Origin: an uncultured Bacteroidia bacterium
GTDB lineage: Bacteria; Bacteroidota; Bacteroidia; Bacteroidales; UBA932
Assembly (NCBI GenBank): GCA_902766255.1
Contig: CACXCS010000093.1
Coordinates: forward strand, 1-32,287
Direction: 5' to 3'
Length of the DNA stretch: 32,287 bases
Part shown: in pieces, positions 15,846-22,668 of the stretch
How positions within the stretch are numbered: the first letter of the stretch is position 1
Layout of the letters: each line of letters begins with the position of its first letter
Made by a program: the position numbers and the translations under genes
Notes under the pieces: generated by a model
Seen by the model: only the letters and a program-made list of their open reading frames with translations
Database searches by the model: none
What the model was told of the DNA's origin: nothing

Positions 15846-15901
15846 TTAAATTTGCAATCAACGGGCCAATTGGTTAACCAATTGGTACTTTGCAAATTTA
15901 A
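15846..15901. promoter_or_regulatory. Nested palindromic operator/promoter region between lyase-regulator unit and esterase
   Basis: The centre (15866-15885) is the perfect palindrome CCAATTGGTTAACCAATTGG. It is flanked by the inverted arms TTAAATTTGCAA (15846-15857) and TTGCAAATTTAA (15890-15901). Each arm contains TAAATTTG, a match to the -7 consensus, one reading right and one reading left. The inner TTGGTTAACCAA resembles the TGGT...ACCA sites of FadR-type regulators, although the spacing between GT and AC is 2 rather than the usual 3 bases. A further near-match, TAAAGTTG (minus strand 15844-15837), lies just before the lyase ATG. Confidence 0.7.
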
Positions 15902-15934
15902 CAAACAAAATTAGCAAATAAAACATTATAACGT

Positions 15935-16912
15935 ATGAAACCACATTTATTTTCTGTACTGCTTGCAGGTTTTGTCTTGTCTGCTTCAATGGCATTTGCC
16001 CAGGAAACCGTGCCCACTAACCGCTACGGCATGAAACTCGAGCAAAAAGCGGATGGAAGCTATGCCCTCCAGAAAGAGGACCGCTATGCCAAGATTCTCA
16101 ATCTCAGCGAACTGTCCGACCGATACATCCCTTACACACACCAGAACGACCGCCTCAGCGGGAAGATGTACAATAAGGTGGAGACTGTAGAAATTGAATA
16201 TAAAGAAGGGCTCAAGATCGCCGTTGACAAAGCAATGTGCGACACTCCCTCGCCCGTGCTGTTTTTCTGCCACGGCGGCGGATGGGCCAGGGGCAACTTT
16301 GACGCCTCCCGCCCCCTTACGAAGTATCTTGCCCAGAACCACGGCATTACCGGAGTGCGCATTGAGTACACGCTTGCCCCTGAACCTGGAGCCAGCGTCC
16401 AGGTCTCTATCCAGGATATCCTGGATGCAGTGCAATACATCCGCGACCACGCCAAAGAACTGAACGTCGATCCTTCACGTATGGCCTTCGGGGGCACTTC
16501 TGCAGGAGCGCACCTTTCCGCCTGCGCTGCAATGAAGACCCCGGAAGCAAAAGTATTTTTCGGCTACTCCGGCATTTACGACCTTACCACTGCCGCCATC
16601 GTCCAGAAAACCAAGGACCAGCAGCGCATACAGTACTTCGGCGACAGGGATGAAAAGTACCTCCGGAGTGCTTCCCCTATTTACTTGATTCCCAAGAAGA
16701 CCAAGATTGCCGCACAGCTGTTCTGCGGTACCGGGGATATTACGGTAGAATACAGCCAGAGCGAGGCCTTTGCCGACGAACTCAAACGTCATAAGGCAAA
16801 AGTTGACCTTCAGGTGTACAAGTACTACGACCACGGCCTCAATGCCAAAGCGTCGGACAAGATGGAAGAAATATTCTTCAAAACCGTTGACTTCGTAGTA
16901 GCGAACATCTAA
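15935..16912 (+). CDS. Secreted alpha/beta-hydrolase esterase
   Basis: The protein is 325 residues with a signal peptide cleaved after AFA. The HSL/acetyl-esterase type oxyanion motif is HGGGWARG (about 113-120), the nucleophile is S189 in GGTSAGAH, and the other triad members are likely D268 (GTGDIT) and H300 (YDHGLN). It probably removes acyl groups from a carbohydrate in the periplasm or outside. It is divergent from the lyase-regulator unit and shares its palindromic control region, so it is likely induced together with the alginate genes. Its substrate is inferred only. Confidence 0.85.
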   Translation: MKPHLFSVLLAGFVLSASMAFAQETVPTNRYGMKLEQKADGSYALQKEDRYAKILNLSELSDRYIPYTHQNDRLSGKMYNKVETVEIEYKEGLKIAVDKAMCDTPSPVLFFCHGGGWARGNFDASRPLTKYLAQNHGITGVRIEYTLAPEPGASVQVSIQDILDAVQYIRDHAKELNVDPSRMAFGGTSAGAHLSACAAMKTPEAKVFFGYSGIYDLTTAAIVQKTKDQQRIQYFGDRDEKYLRSASPIYLIPKKTKIAAQLFCGTGDITVEYSQSEAFADELKRHKAKVDLQVYKYYDHGLNAKASDKMEEIFFKTVDFVVANI

Positions 16913-16947
16913 AATTAACGGCGTCCAAACGGGCGCCGTTAATTTTA
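16910..16947. terminator. Bidirectional terminator between esterase and jelly-roll lyase
   Basis: TAAAATTAACGGCG (16910-16923) and CGCCGTTAATTTTA (16934-16947) form a perfect 14-bp stem, extendable by TCC/GGG around an AAAC loop. The stem includes both stop codons: TAA of the esterase at 16910-16912 and TAA of the leftward lyase at 16945-16947. Either strand ends in a T-rich arm, so it should stop transcripts from both sides. Confidence 0.85.
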
Positions 16948-17760
16948 ATAGCTCTTTACGCTGAAATCCGCAAACAGGAGAGTTTCGTCCCGCAGCTGCG
17001 AAGCGGCCGACCGGCCTTCTCCGAACCATCGGTAAATCCCCCATTTTGGCCGTAGTCCCGGGGTACCGTCCCGCCACAGGCAAAGCGGCATCGACTGTAT
17101 GCCCACGAGTTGCTTGCCGTCGCGTACCCGGGTGATACTCACGGAGTAAGAACCATTGGTCGAGCAGGTCATACTCTCGGTCACGCTCACCCATTCTCCA
17201 AGAAAGTCAGACAGCGGCACCTTTGCCAGGTAACTGAGAGTACTGCCTTCCGACGATGGTGATACGTGGATTACCTGGAACTCCTGCCTGGAGCTTGTAC
17301 TGCGGCAGGTGAAGGTAATCAGGGGCTGGCTGATATCCGCCGTGCCGGCCTTGTTGTCGAGTCCCTTGATCTGGTGCACGTGGGTAAACGACGTGGTGGT
17401 TTTCATACCCGCCGGCAGCTGGAAGAGCCAGCTGTTCACCAGTTGCTGCCCTTGCGTGGCTACCATCGATGAAGGAGAATTGTTGTCGGTCTTGAGCTCG
17501 TTGCGCTGGCGGTCGGACTCTTCGCCTTTGTTGGTATCGGTGTCGATGTGGATGTCGAACGCGAACACCCAGTATCCCAGCGTTGCATCGTACTGCTGGC
17601 GTATGTGCCGTACAGACGGCGAATGGTCGGAATCGGGCGACTCGTAATTGTATCCCTTTGAAGTAATCAGCGCGTAGGTACCCCCGTCGTCACCATTGGC
17701 GACGAGGGTTCCTTCGGCTGCGGGGTCAATGGACGGGCCTTCCGGCGGTGCATCTGTCCT
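16945..17760 (-). CDS. Jelly-roll lyase domain without its own start, separated by one TGA from the upstream lipoprotein
   Basis: The frame is open for 271 codons directly after the TGA at 17763-17761 and is in the same frame as the upstream lipoprotein. It begins with a proline-rich linker (TDAPPEGPSIDPAAEGT) and continues with a complete lyase domain: RQRNELK, HVHQIKG and RPKWGIYR motifs, over much of its length similar to the lyase at 14887-15831. There is no ATG, GTG or TTG before a GTG at 17568, which would cut away the first strands, and there is no signal peptide. It is therefore a readthrough extension, a fused gene broken by a nonsense change, or a sequence error. A strong terminator follows, so the region is transcribed with the operon. 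Confidence 0.65.
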   Translation of the reverse strand, partial: RTDAPPEGPSIDPAAEGTLVANGDDGGTYALITSKGYNYESPDSDHSPSVRHIRQQYDATLGYWVFAFDIHIDTDTNKGEESDRQRNELKTDNNSPSSMVATQGQQLVNSWLFQLPAGMKTTTSFTHVHQIKGLDNKAGTADISQPLITFTCRSTSSRQEFQVIHVSPSSEGSTLSYLAKVPLSDFLGEWVSVTESMTCSTNGSYSVSITRVRDGKQLVGIQSMPLCLWRDGTPGLRPKWGIYRWFGEGRSAASQLRDETLLFADFSVKSY

Positions 17761-17763
17761 TCA
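17761..17763 (-). other. In-frame TGA joining lipoprotein and lyase frames
   Basis: The minus-strand context is CCG CAG TGA AGG ACA. It lies in a P/Q-rich linker (GPQIQPQ, stop, RTDAPPEGP). The paralogous lipoprotein ends at AYGPQL, so this gene runs a few codons beyond the paralogue's end before reaching the TGA. TGA is used as a normal stop elsewhere in the window (for example 2846-2848 and 10291-10293), so a reassigned code is excluded. Confidence 0.7.
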
Positions 17764-19674
17764 CTGCGGCTGGATCTGGGGCCCGAACGCCTTGTATGCA
17801 CTCACAAGCGTGAATTCGCCGGTGGCGTCGTTGAAGCTTGCGATGGGGTTCGACTCCAGGATGGTGACGTCTGTAAGAGGTCCGCGGCAGGCTTGATCAC
17901 TGATCGTCCAGGTCTTTTCACCGAGGTTGCCGAAGCAGTAGTTGTCGGAGGATACGCCTTCGAACTCGGCCGGAACTTCTGTAGTGCCGATGTTGGCCTT
18001 GAACATCTTGATGTTGCTGCTATAGGATCCATCTTTGGCCCAGAGAATGTTGTTCCGGATACTCACCGATTTGAGGATGTGCGTCCTGAAGATGCCGCTG
18101 CTAGCCGCTATGTTGTAGAACAGGTTGTTGTCCATCACCACTACCTGCTGGCAGGAGGCCGGATCGATGCCGGCTGCCGACGTTGCGAACACATAAGTCT
18201 GAAGGGCGTCTCCGGTGGAACTATAAAGAACGTTGTTGGTGAAGGTGAAGTCCTTGTAGCCCTTGAGCGTCGTGGCGCCGGAGTTGATGGGGAAAAGCTG
18301 CACGCTGGCACCGGTTCCTATACGGTTGCCGTTCATCGTGACGCTGGTTATACCGTATTCCAGGGCGGAGCTGTTGGGCGTGAAGAAAGGCCTCTTGACG
18401 TTCCTGATGTCGCATTGACTGACAGTAAGCGAGCTGAAGCTGCCGTTGTTGTCTTTCTTGGTCAAGAACTGACCGGAAGTCATTGCGGCCATATCGATGA
18501 TGACGTTGTCGAAGACGAGGGAACCTGACTCCAGGACGAACGATTTGCTGGCCGTGCCCGCATAGGTTGCGGGATGCTCCAGGTCGTTGCTGGCAATCAC
18601 CACGTCCGAGGTGATTTTTGCTTCGGAGGTGTTGGTGACGGTGGCGGAAGCGTCCAGGAAGATGATGCCGGACATGCTGGAAGTCTTGAAGACATCTCCG
18701 TCGGCAAGCAGCGTGGCGTCTCCGTCCGTCGCCCTGTTGTATGTCTTTCCTGCAATGGTCACGTCGAAGCCGGCGGTATAGACGGCATACCTGTCGTATG
18801 CGAATTTGACATTGCTGCTCTTGAACGTGCCGAGCGGATAAACGCTTTTGCGTGCAATCTGAAGAGGGTTGCTTGCCACCCTGCTGGCGACCTTTGCATC
18901 GGCGGTGATGAGTTTCGCCGTGAAGTTTTCCTGGGAGTTGCTTCCGGTGTGGCGTACGCTCACGTAGTAAGTCTGGCCTTTGGTAAGGGGGCTGCCGTCG
19001 GCATTGCTGAGGGTCACGCTCTTGTAGTTGGGGGTTCCGGTTGCTACGTTGGTAGGACCGCCGGAGCCTACTTCATTGGTGAGGGTGACATCTCCCGACA
19101 TGGGGCGGCTGCCGGAGAATTCCACGAACACGACGTCGTCGAAATCAACGCTGAAACTGAGCAGCGAGCCGATGAGGCGGAAACGGATCGAGGGGTTCTC
19201 GGCGGTCGCGGATCCCACGGTTACGAGAGCTTCGGGGTCGAAGCTGCCCGCTACGGCGTGCTGGTTCTGGGGGAAGTCGATTTCGCATGCTCCCGTAGCC
19301 ACATCCACGCTCTTGGCCGCAGAATACGGGTAGATGGCGATGAACTGGGTGGCGCCGGCGGTGACTTTACCGGAGAAGGAAACCTTTTCTCCGTCGGAAG
19401 TGGCGGTAAACTCATTTGGGGAGGAGGACTTATCGTCATAGACGGCAATCTTGTCGCCCGCCTTCCAGGTGAGCTTGAGGAGCTTGTTCTCCGTATCGAT
19501 TTCGCTGACGGCAGTCCTGGTGTCGGCCGTGAGCTCTTCACCAAGGTCGAAAGAGGCGTTGAAAGTCATCTCCACTTTCTGGAGGTCTTCCCCTGCGGGG
19601 ACTTCCTTTTCTATGGTCTGGCAGGAAATGAATGCCGAGATAGCCATAGCGCTAAGCAAATAGATCTTTTTCAT
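17761..19674 (-). CDS. Fimbrillin-like plus beta-helix (DUF4957/DUF5123-type) lipoprotein, copy 1
   Basis: The protein is 637 residues; lipobox AFISC (Cys18). Residues about 30-270 resemble Mfa-like/fimbrillin domains (WKAGDKIAVYD, FTATSDGEKVSFSG, FIAIYPYS, then GQTYYVSVRHTGS). Residues about 290-637 form a repeating beta-strand solenoid with N-rich turns (FTNNVLYS, MDNNLFYN, IRNNILWA), as in DUF4957/DUF5123 proteins found in polyuronate loci. It probably binds or cleaves a polyuronate at the surface; no catalytic residues are identified. It is 60-70% similar by eye to copy 2 upstream. I chose the ATG at 19674 at MKKIYLL; the longer frame would overlap the small ORF. The only stop before a lyase domain is the TGA. 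Confidence 0.8.
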   Translation of the reverse strand: MKKIYLLSAMAISAFISCQTIEKEVPAGEDLQKVEMTFNASFDLGEELTADTRTAVSEIDTENKLLKLTWKAGDKIAVYDDKSSSPNEFTATSDGEKVSFSGKVTAGATQFIAIYPYSAAKSVDVATGACEIDFPQNQHAVAGSFDPEALVTVGSATAENPSIRFRLIGSLLSFSVDFDDVVFVEFSGSRPMSGDVTLTNEVGSGGPTNVATGTPNYKSVTLSNADGSPLTKGQTYYVSVRHTGSNSQENFTAKLITADAKVASRVASNPLQIARKSVYPLGTFKSSNVKFAYDRYAVYTAGFDVTIAGKTYNRATDGDATLLADGDVFKTSSMSGIIFLDASATVTNTSEAKITSDVVIASNDLEHPATYAGTASKSFVLESGSLVFDNVIIDMAAMTSGQFLTKKDNNGSFSSLTVSQCDIRNVKRPFFTPNSSALEYGITSVTMNGNRIGTGASVQLFPINSGATTLKGYKDFTFTNNVLYSSTGDALQTYVFATSAAGIDPASCQQVVVMDNNLFYNIAASSGIFRTHILKSVSIRNNILWAKDGSYSSNIKMFKANIGTTEVPAEFEGVSSDNYCFGNLGEKTWTISDQACRGPLTDVTILESNPIASFNDATGEFTLVSAYKAFGPQIQPQ

Positions 19675-19693
19675 AATAGCATTCATTTTGGGG

Positions 19694-19825
19694 TTACCAT
19701 TGAAACTCATCTGTGACGAGGAGGTCTTCAGTGACGCTGCCGTCGAATTCGCTTTCGCATATGAGTTGCGAAGGCAGGACTTCAACCTGCCATTCGCAAC
19801 CGGGAACTGAATATTTATTTTTCAT
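19694..19825 (-). CDS. Small ORF of 43 residues preceding the copy 1 lipoprotein
   Basis: The peptide starts MKNKYSVPGCEW and ends DLLVTDEFQW. It has no signal peptide or membrane segment and is acidic at its C-terminus. It shares CxS[ED]F, an ED pair and [TA]DE[FY][QE]W at the very end with the small ORF at 21752-21889. It starts 11 bases after the upstream lipoprotein and stops 19 bases before the next, exactly as in the other copy. The conservation at protein level, but with divergent DNA and equal spacing, argues that it is translated. It resembles a type of short Bacteroidales peptide (Y..P..E near the start) whose function is unknown to me. Confidence 0.65.
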   Translation of the reverse strand: MKNKYSVPGCEWQVEVLPSQLICESEFDGSVTEDLLVTDEFQW

Positions 19826-19836
19826 ACTTGGAATGA

Positions 19837-21732
19837 TTAAAGCTGAGGGCCGTAAGCGGCGTATGCGTTCACGAGGGTGAACTCTCCGGTGGACGTATTA
19901 AAGCTTTCTATGGGAGTGGTCTCCAGAACAGAAACATTAGTCAGAGGGCCGCGGCAGGCGGAGTCGGAGATGGTCCATGTTTTCTCTCCAAGGTCACCGA
20001 AGCAGTAGTTATCGGAAGAGGCACCCTCAAAGCTGTCTGCGTTGGCCGGTGATGTGTTAGTGAACATATTTGCCTTGAACATCTTAATGTTGGAGCCATA
20101 GGAGCCATCCGTAGCCCAGAGGATATTGTTGCGGATATAAATGGATTTGAGGGTATGCGTCCTGAAAATGCCGTTGCTCGCTGCAATGTTGTAGAACAGG
20201 TTGTTGTTCATAATAACTTCCTGGTTGCAGGATGCCGGATCGATACCAGCGGCTGAAGTAGCGAGAACATAGGTCTGCTGTGCGGCAGCGGTCGTAGCAT
20301 ACAGCACGTTGTTGGTAAAGGTGAAATCTTTGTAGCCGGCAAGTGTAGTTGCATTAGAATTAATGGCAAAGAGCTGGACGTCAGCGGCAGTCGCTATTTT
20401 GCATCCGTTGATCAACACGCTCTCTATACCATTGTTGAGGTAAGAGCTGTTGGGTGAAAACAAGTACCTTTTAACATTACGGATGTCACACTTTGAAATA
20501 ATAAGCGAAGAGAAATTGCCATCGTTATCCTTCTTGGTCATAAACTGGCCGGAGGAGATGGCGCTCAGGTCTATAATAAGGTTGTCCAGCACAAGCGAGC
20601 CGGATTTGAGCACTATCGATTTGCTGGCAGTTGCTGTATATGTAGCTGGATGCTCCAGGTCATTGCTGGTAAGAATCACGTCGCCAGTGATGGTGGCTTC
20701 CGAAGAGTTGGTCACGTTGGCGGAAGCACCAACGAAAACGAGCCCGGTCATTCCGGTCTTGAAGACATCTCCGTCGGCAAGCAGCGTCGCCTCTCCGTCA
20801 GTGGCCTTGTTGTAAGTCTTACCTGCGATAGTCACATCGAATCCTGCGTTATACACGGCGCACCTGTCATAAGCGAAATTGACGTTGCTGCTGCTGAATG
20901 TGCCCAGGGGATATAGGGTTTTCCTGGCAATCTGCAGGCTGGAGTTGCCAGTCCTGCTGGCGACCTTGGCATCAGCGGTAATAAGCTTTGCGGTAAAGTC
21001 TTCCTGGGCGGAGCTTCCTGTATGGCGGACACAGACATAGTATGTTTCTCCCTTCGTAAGGGGGCTTCCGTCAGCATTCTTTATACTTACGTCCTTGTAG
21101 TTTGGAGTGCTTGTACTCACACTTGAGGGGCCGGATGCCGTAGAGTTAAAACTTAGTTGTCCCGTCATCGGCCTGCTTCCGGAGAACTCCACATAAACGA
21201 CATCGTCGAAATCCACCTTGAAACTCAGCAGGGCGCCGAGGAGGCGGAATCGAAGGTTTACATCAGTGGCTTCGGCGTAGGCGGTCGCTACGAGAGCCTC
21301 CGGGTCAAAGCTTCCGGCGACGGCAGTCTGTTCCCTGGGGAAAGACGCAACGCAGGCACCGGTTTCGGCATCTGCACTTTCGGCGGCGGAATAAGGATAG
21401 ATGGCGACGAATTCGGTCGCACCCTCGGTTACGCTGCCCGAGAATGAAACAGAGGCACCGTCCGAGGTTGCAGTAAACAAATTCGGTTTAGTGGACAGAT
21501 TATCATAGATGGCGATCCTGTCACCTGCCTTCCACTCGAACTTTAGTGTTTTGTTCTCTGTATCTACCTCACTTACAGCTATCTTGGTATCGAGTTCGTC
21601 CATATCAAGGGATGCGACAAAGGTCATGGACACTTTCCCGGCCTGGTCAGCGGCAGGAACTTCAGTATTAATACTTTGGCAGGCTGTCAAAGCCAGAAAT
21701 GCCATAGCTCCGAATATAAATATCTTTCTCAT
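19837..21732 (-). CDS. Fimbrillin-like plus beta-helix (DUF4957/DUF5123-type) lipoprotein, copy 2
   Basis: The protein is 631 residues; lipobox ALTAC at the end of MRKIFIFGAMAFLALTAC. Domain layout is identical to copy 1: fimbrillin-like domain (WKAGDRIAIYDN, FVAIYPYSAAES) then beta-helix (FTNNVLYA, MNNNLFYN, IRNNILWA). It ends naturally at AAYGPQL without the lyase extension. It is part of the long leftward operon, 19 bases after its small ORF. I chose the ATG at 21732 because upstream in-frame starts overlap the small ORF. Expected at the outer membrane surface as a polyuronate-binding or -processing protein; this role is inferred from context. Confidence 0.8.
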   Translation of the reverse strand: MRKIFIFGAMAFLALTACQSINTEVPAADQAGKVSMTFVASLDMDELDTKIAVSEVDTENKTLKFEWKAGDRIAIYDNLSTKPNLFTATSDGASVSFSGSVTEGATEFVAIYPYSAAESADAETGACVASFPREQTAVAGSFDPEALVATAYAEATDVNLRFRLLGALLSFKVDFDDVVYVEFSGSRPMTGQLSFNSTASGPSSVSTSTPNYKDVSIKNADGSPLTKGETYYVCVRHTGSSAQEDFTAKLITADAKVASRTGNSSLQIARKTLYPLGTFSSSNVNFAYDRCAVYNAGFDVTIAGKTYNKATDGEATLLADGDVFKTGMTGLVFVGASANVTNSSEATITGDVILTSNDLEHPATYTATASKSIVLKSGSLVLDNLIIDLSAISSGQFMTKKDNDGNFSSLIISKCDIRNVKRYLFSPNSSYLNNGIESVLINGCKIATAADVQLFAINSNATTLAGYKDFTFTNNVLYATTAAAQQTYVLATSAAGIDPASCNQEVIMNNNLFYNIAASNGIFRTHTLKSIYIRNNILWATDGSYGSNIKMFKANMFTNTSPANADSFEGASSDNYCFGDLGEKTWTISDSACRGPLTNVSVLETTPIESFNTSTGEFTLVNAYAAYGPQL

Positions 21733-21751
21733 AATATCTGGCATTTCAAGT

Positions 21752-21889
21752 TTACCATTCATATTCATCTGCAATTGTAACGTCCTCAACGGCGTTATTC
21801 TTACTGAAATCGCTTGCGCATACGAAGCGAAGACAAGTCAACAGTTTTATGTTGCACTGTGGGGCAATGTAATATTCCGATGTTTTCAT
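21752..21889 (-). CDS. Small ORF of 45 residues preceding the copy 2 lipoprotein
   Basis: The peptide starts MKTSEYYIAPQCN and ends VTIADEYEW. It is the paralogue of the small ORF at 19694-19825: both have CxS[ED]F about 20 residues from the end and finish in DE[FY][QE]W. It starts 11 bases after the SDR gene and stops 19 bases before the lipoprotein ATG. No signal peptide, no membrane segment. Function unknown; translation coupling for the lipoprotein, or a small partner protein, are options. Confidence 0.65.
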   Translation of the reverse strand: MKTSEYYIAPQCNIKLLTCLRFVCASDFSKNNAVEDVTIADEYEW

Positions 21890-21900
21890 TATTATCATTA

Positions 21901-22659
21901 TTAACTGAACAACACGCCGCCATTGATATCAATGCCGGTTCCGGTAATGTAGGATGATTCGTCGCATGCCAGGAAGCAGACGAGGTCGGCGACTTCAGAG
22001 GCCTCTCCCTCACGGCGCAGGGGTGCGCTGGCATGGAGATTCTCGCGCGCTGCGGGTTTGGTGAATTTGTCGTGGAACGAAGTGTTGATCATTCCGGGAG
22101 TGACAGCATTGACGCGGATGCCTGCAGGGCCGAGTTCCTTGGCCATAGCGCGTGTGTAGCAGAGCACTGCGGCTTTGGATGTTGCGTACAGGGAAGCGCC
22201 GGGGCCGCCGCCGTCGCGAGCAGCCTGGGAAGAGAAATTGACGATGGCACCGCCTTCGGTCATTGCGGGAACGGCCTCACGGGTGCAGAGCCAGACGCTC
22301 TTGAAATTGACGTCCATGAGCAGATTGTACCATTCTTCATCCTGCTCGGTGACGGCCTTGCGGCCCATAATGCCGCCGACCACGTTTACAAGTACGTGGA
22401 CAACAGGCCCGAAGGCCTCACGGGTCTTCTCGAACAGATTCTTAACGTCTTCGGCTTTTGTCATGTCGCCCTTGACAATAATTGCCTCTCCACCCTCGCT
22501 TTTGATAATACGGAGGGTCTCGATGGCGTCCTCCTCGCTTCCGCGGTAATTGACACATACCTTGGCGCCTTCACGGGCGAGTTTGACTGATACTGCGCGG
22601 CCCAGGTCGCGGGAACCGCCGGTTACTACTGCAACTTTTCCTTCAAGTTTTTTACTCAT
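21901..22659 (-). CDS. SDR oxidoreductase, probable DEH (4-deoxy-5-hexoseulose uronate) reductase
   Basis: The protein is 252 residues with a classical short-chain dehydrogenase fold. The cofactor loop is TGGSRDLGR (near residue 13); NVVGG stands where most SDRs have NNAG; the catalytic Ser lies in NFSSQAA, and Tyr-Lys are in YATSK. The C-terminus has the usual SSYITGTGIDINGG. In alginate pathways such an SDR reduces DEH to 2-keto-3-deoxygluconate with NAD(P)H. The position between the uronate transporter and the surface lipoproteins supports this. Gap to the transporter gene is 9 bases. Confidence 0.82.
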   Translation of the reverse strand: MSKKLEGKVAVVTGGSRDLGRAVSVKLAREGAKVCVNYRGSEEDAIETLRIIKSEGGEAIIVKGDMTKAEDVKNLFEKTREAFGPVVHVLVNVVGGIMGRKAVTEQDEEWYNLLMDVNFKSVWLCTREAVPAMTEGGAIVNFSSQAARDGGGPGASLYATSKAAVLCYTRAMAKELGPAGIRVNAVTPGMINTSFHDKFTKPAARENLHASAPLRREGEASEVADLVCFLACDESSYITGTGIDINGGVLFS

Positions 22660-22668
22660 AATCTTATT

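Noticed and set aside
17723-17763. Possible selenocysteine signal after the TGA (GGAC...GTCC hairpin with a GCC-GGAA-GGC tip)
   Set aside because: The pairing is short, the residue would lie in a disordered linker where selenocysteine has no use, and no selenocysteine machinery is in view. I kept it only as a remark in the TGA finding.
18574-19716. 380-codon open frame on the plus strand
   Set aside because: It is antisense to the copy 1 lipoprotein, glycine- and valine-rich without motifs, and matches no promoter.
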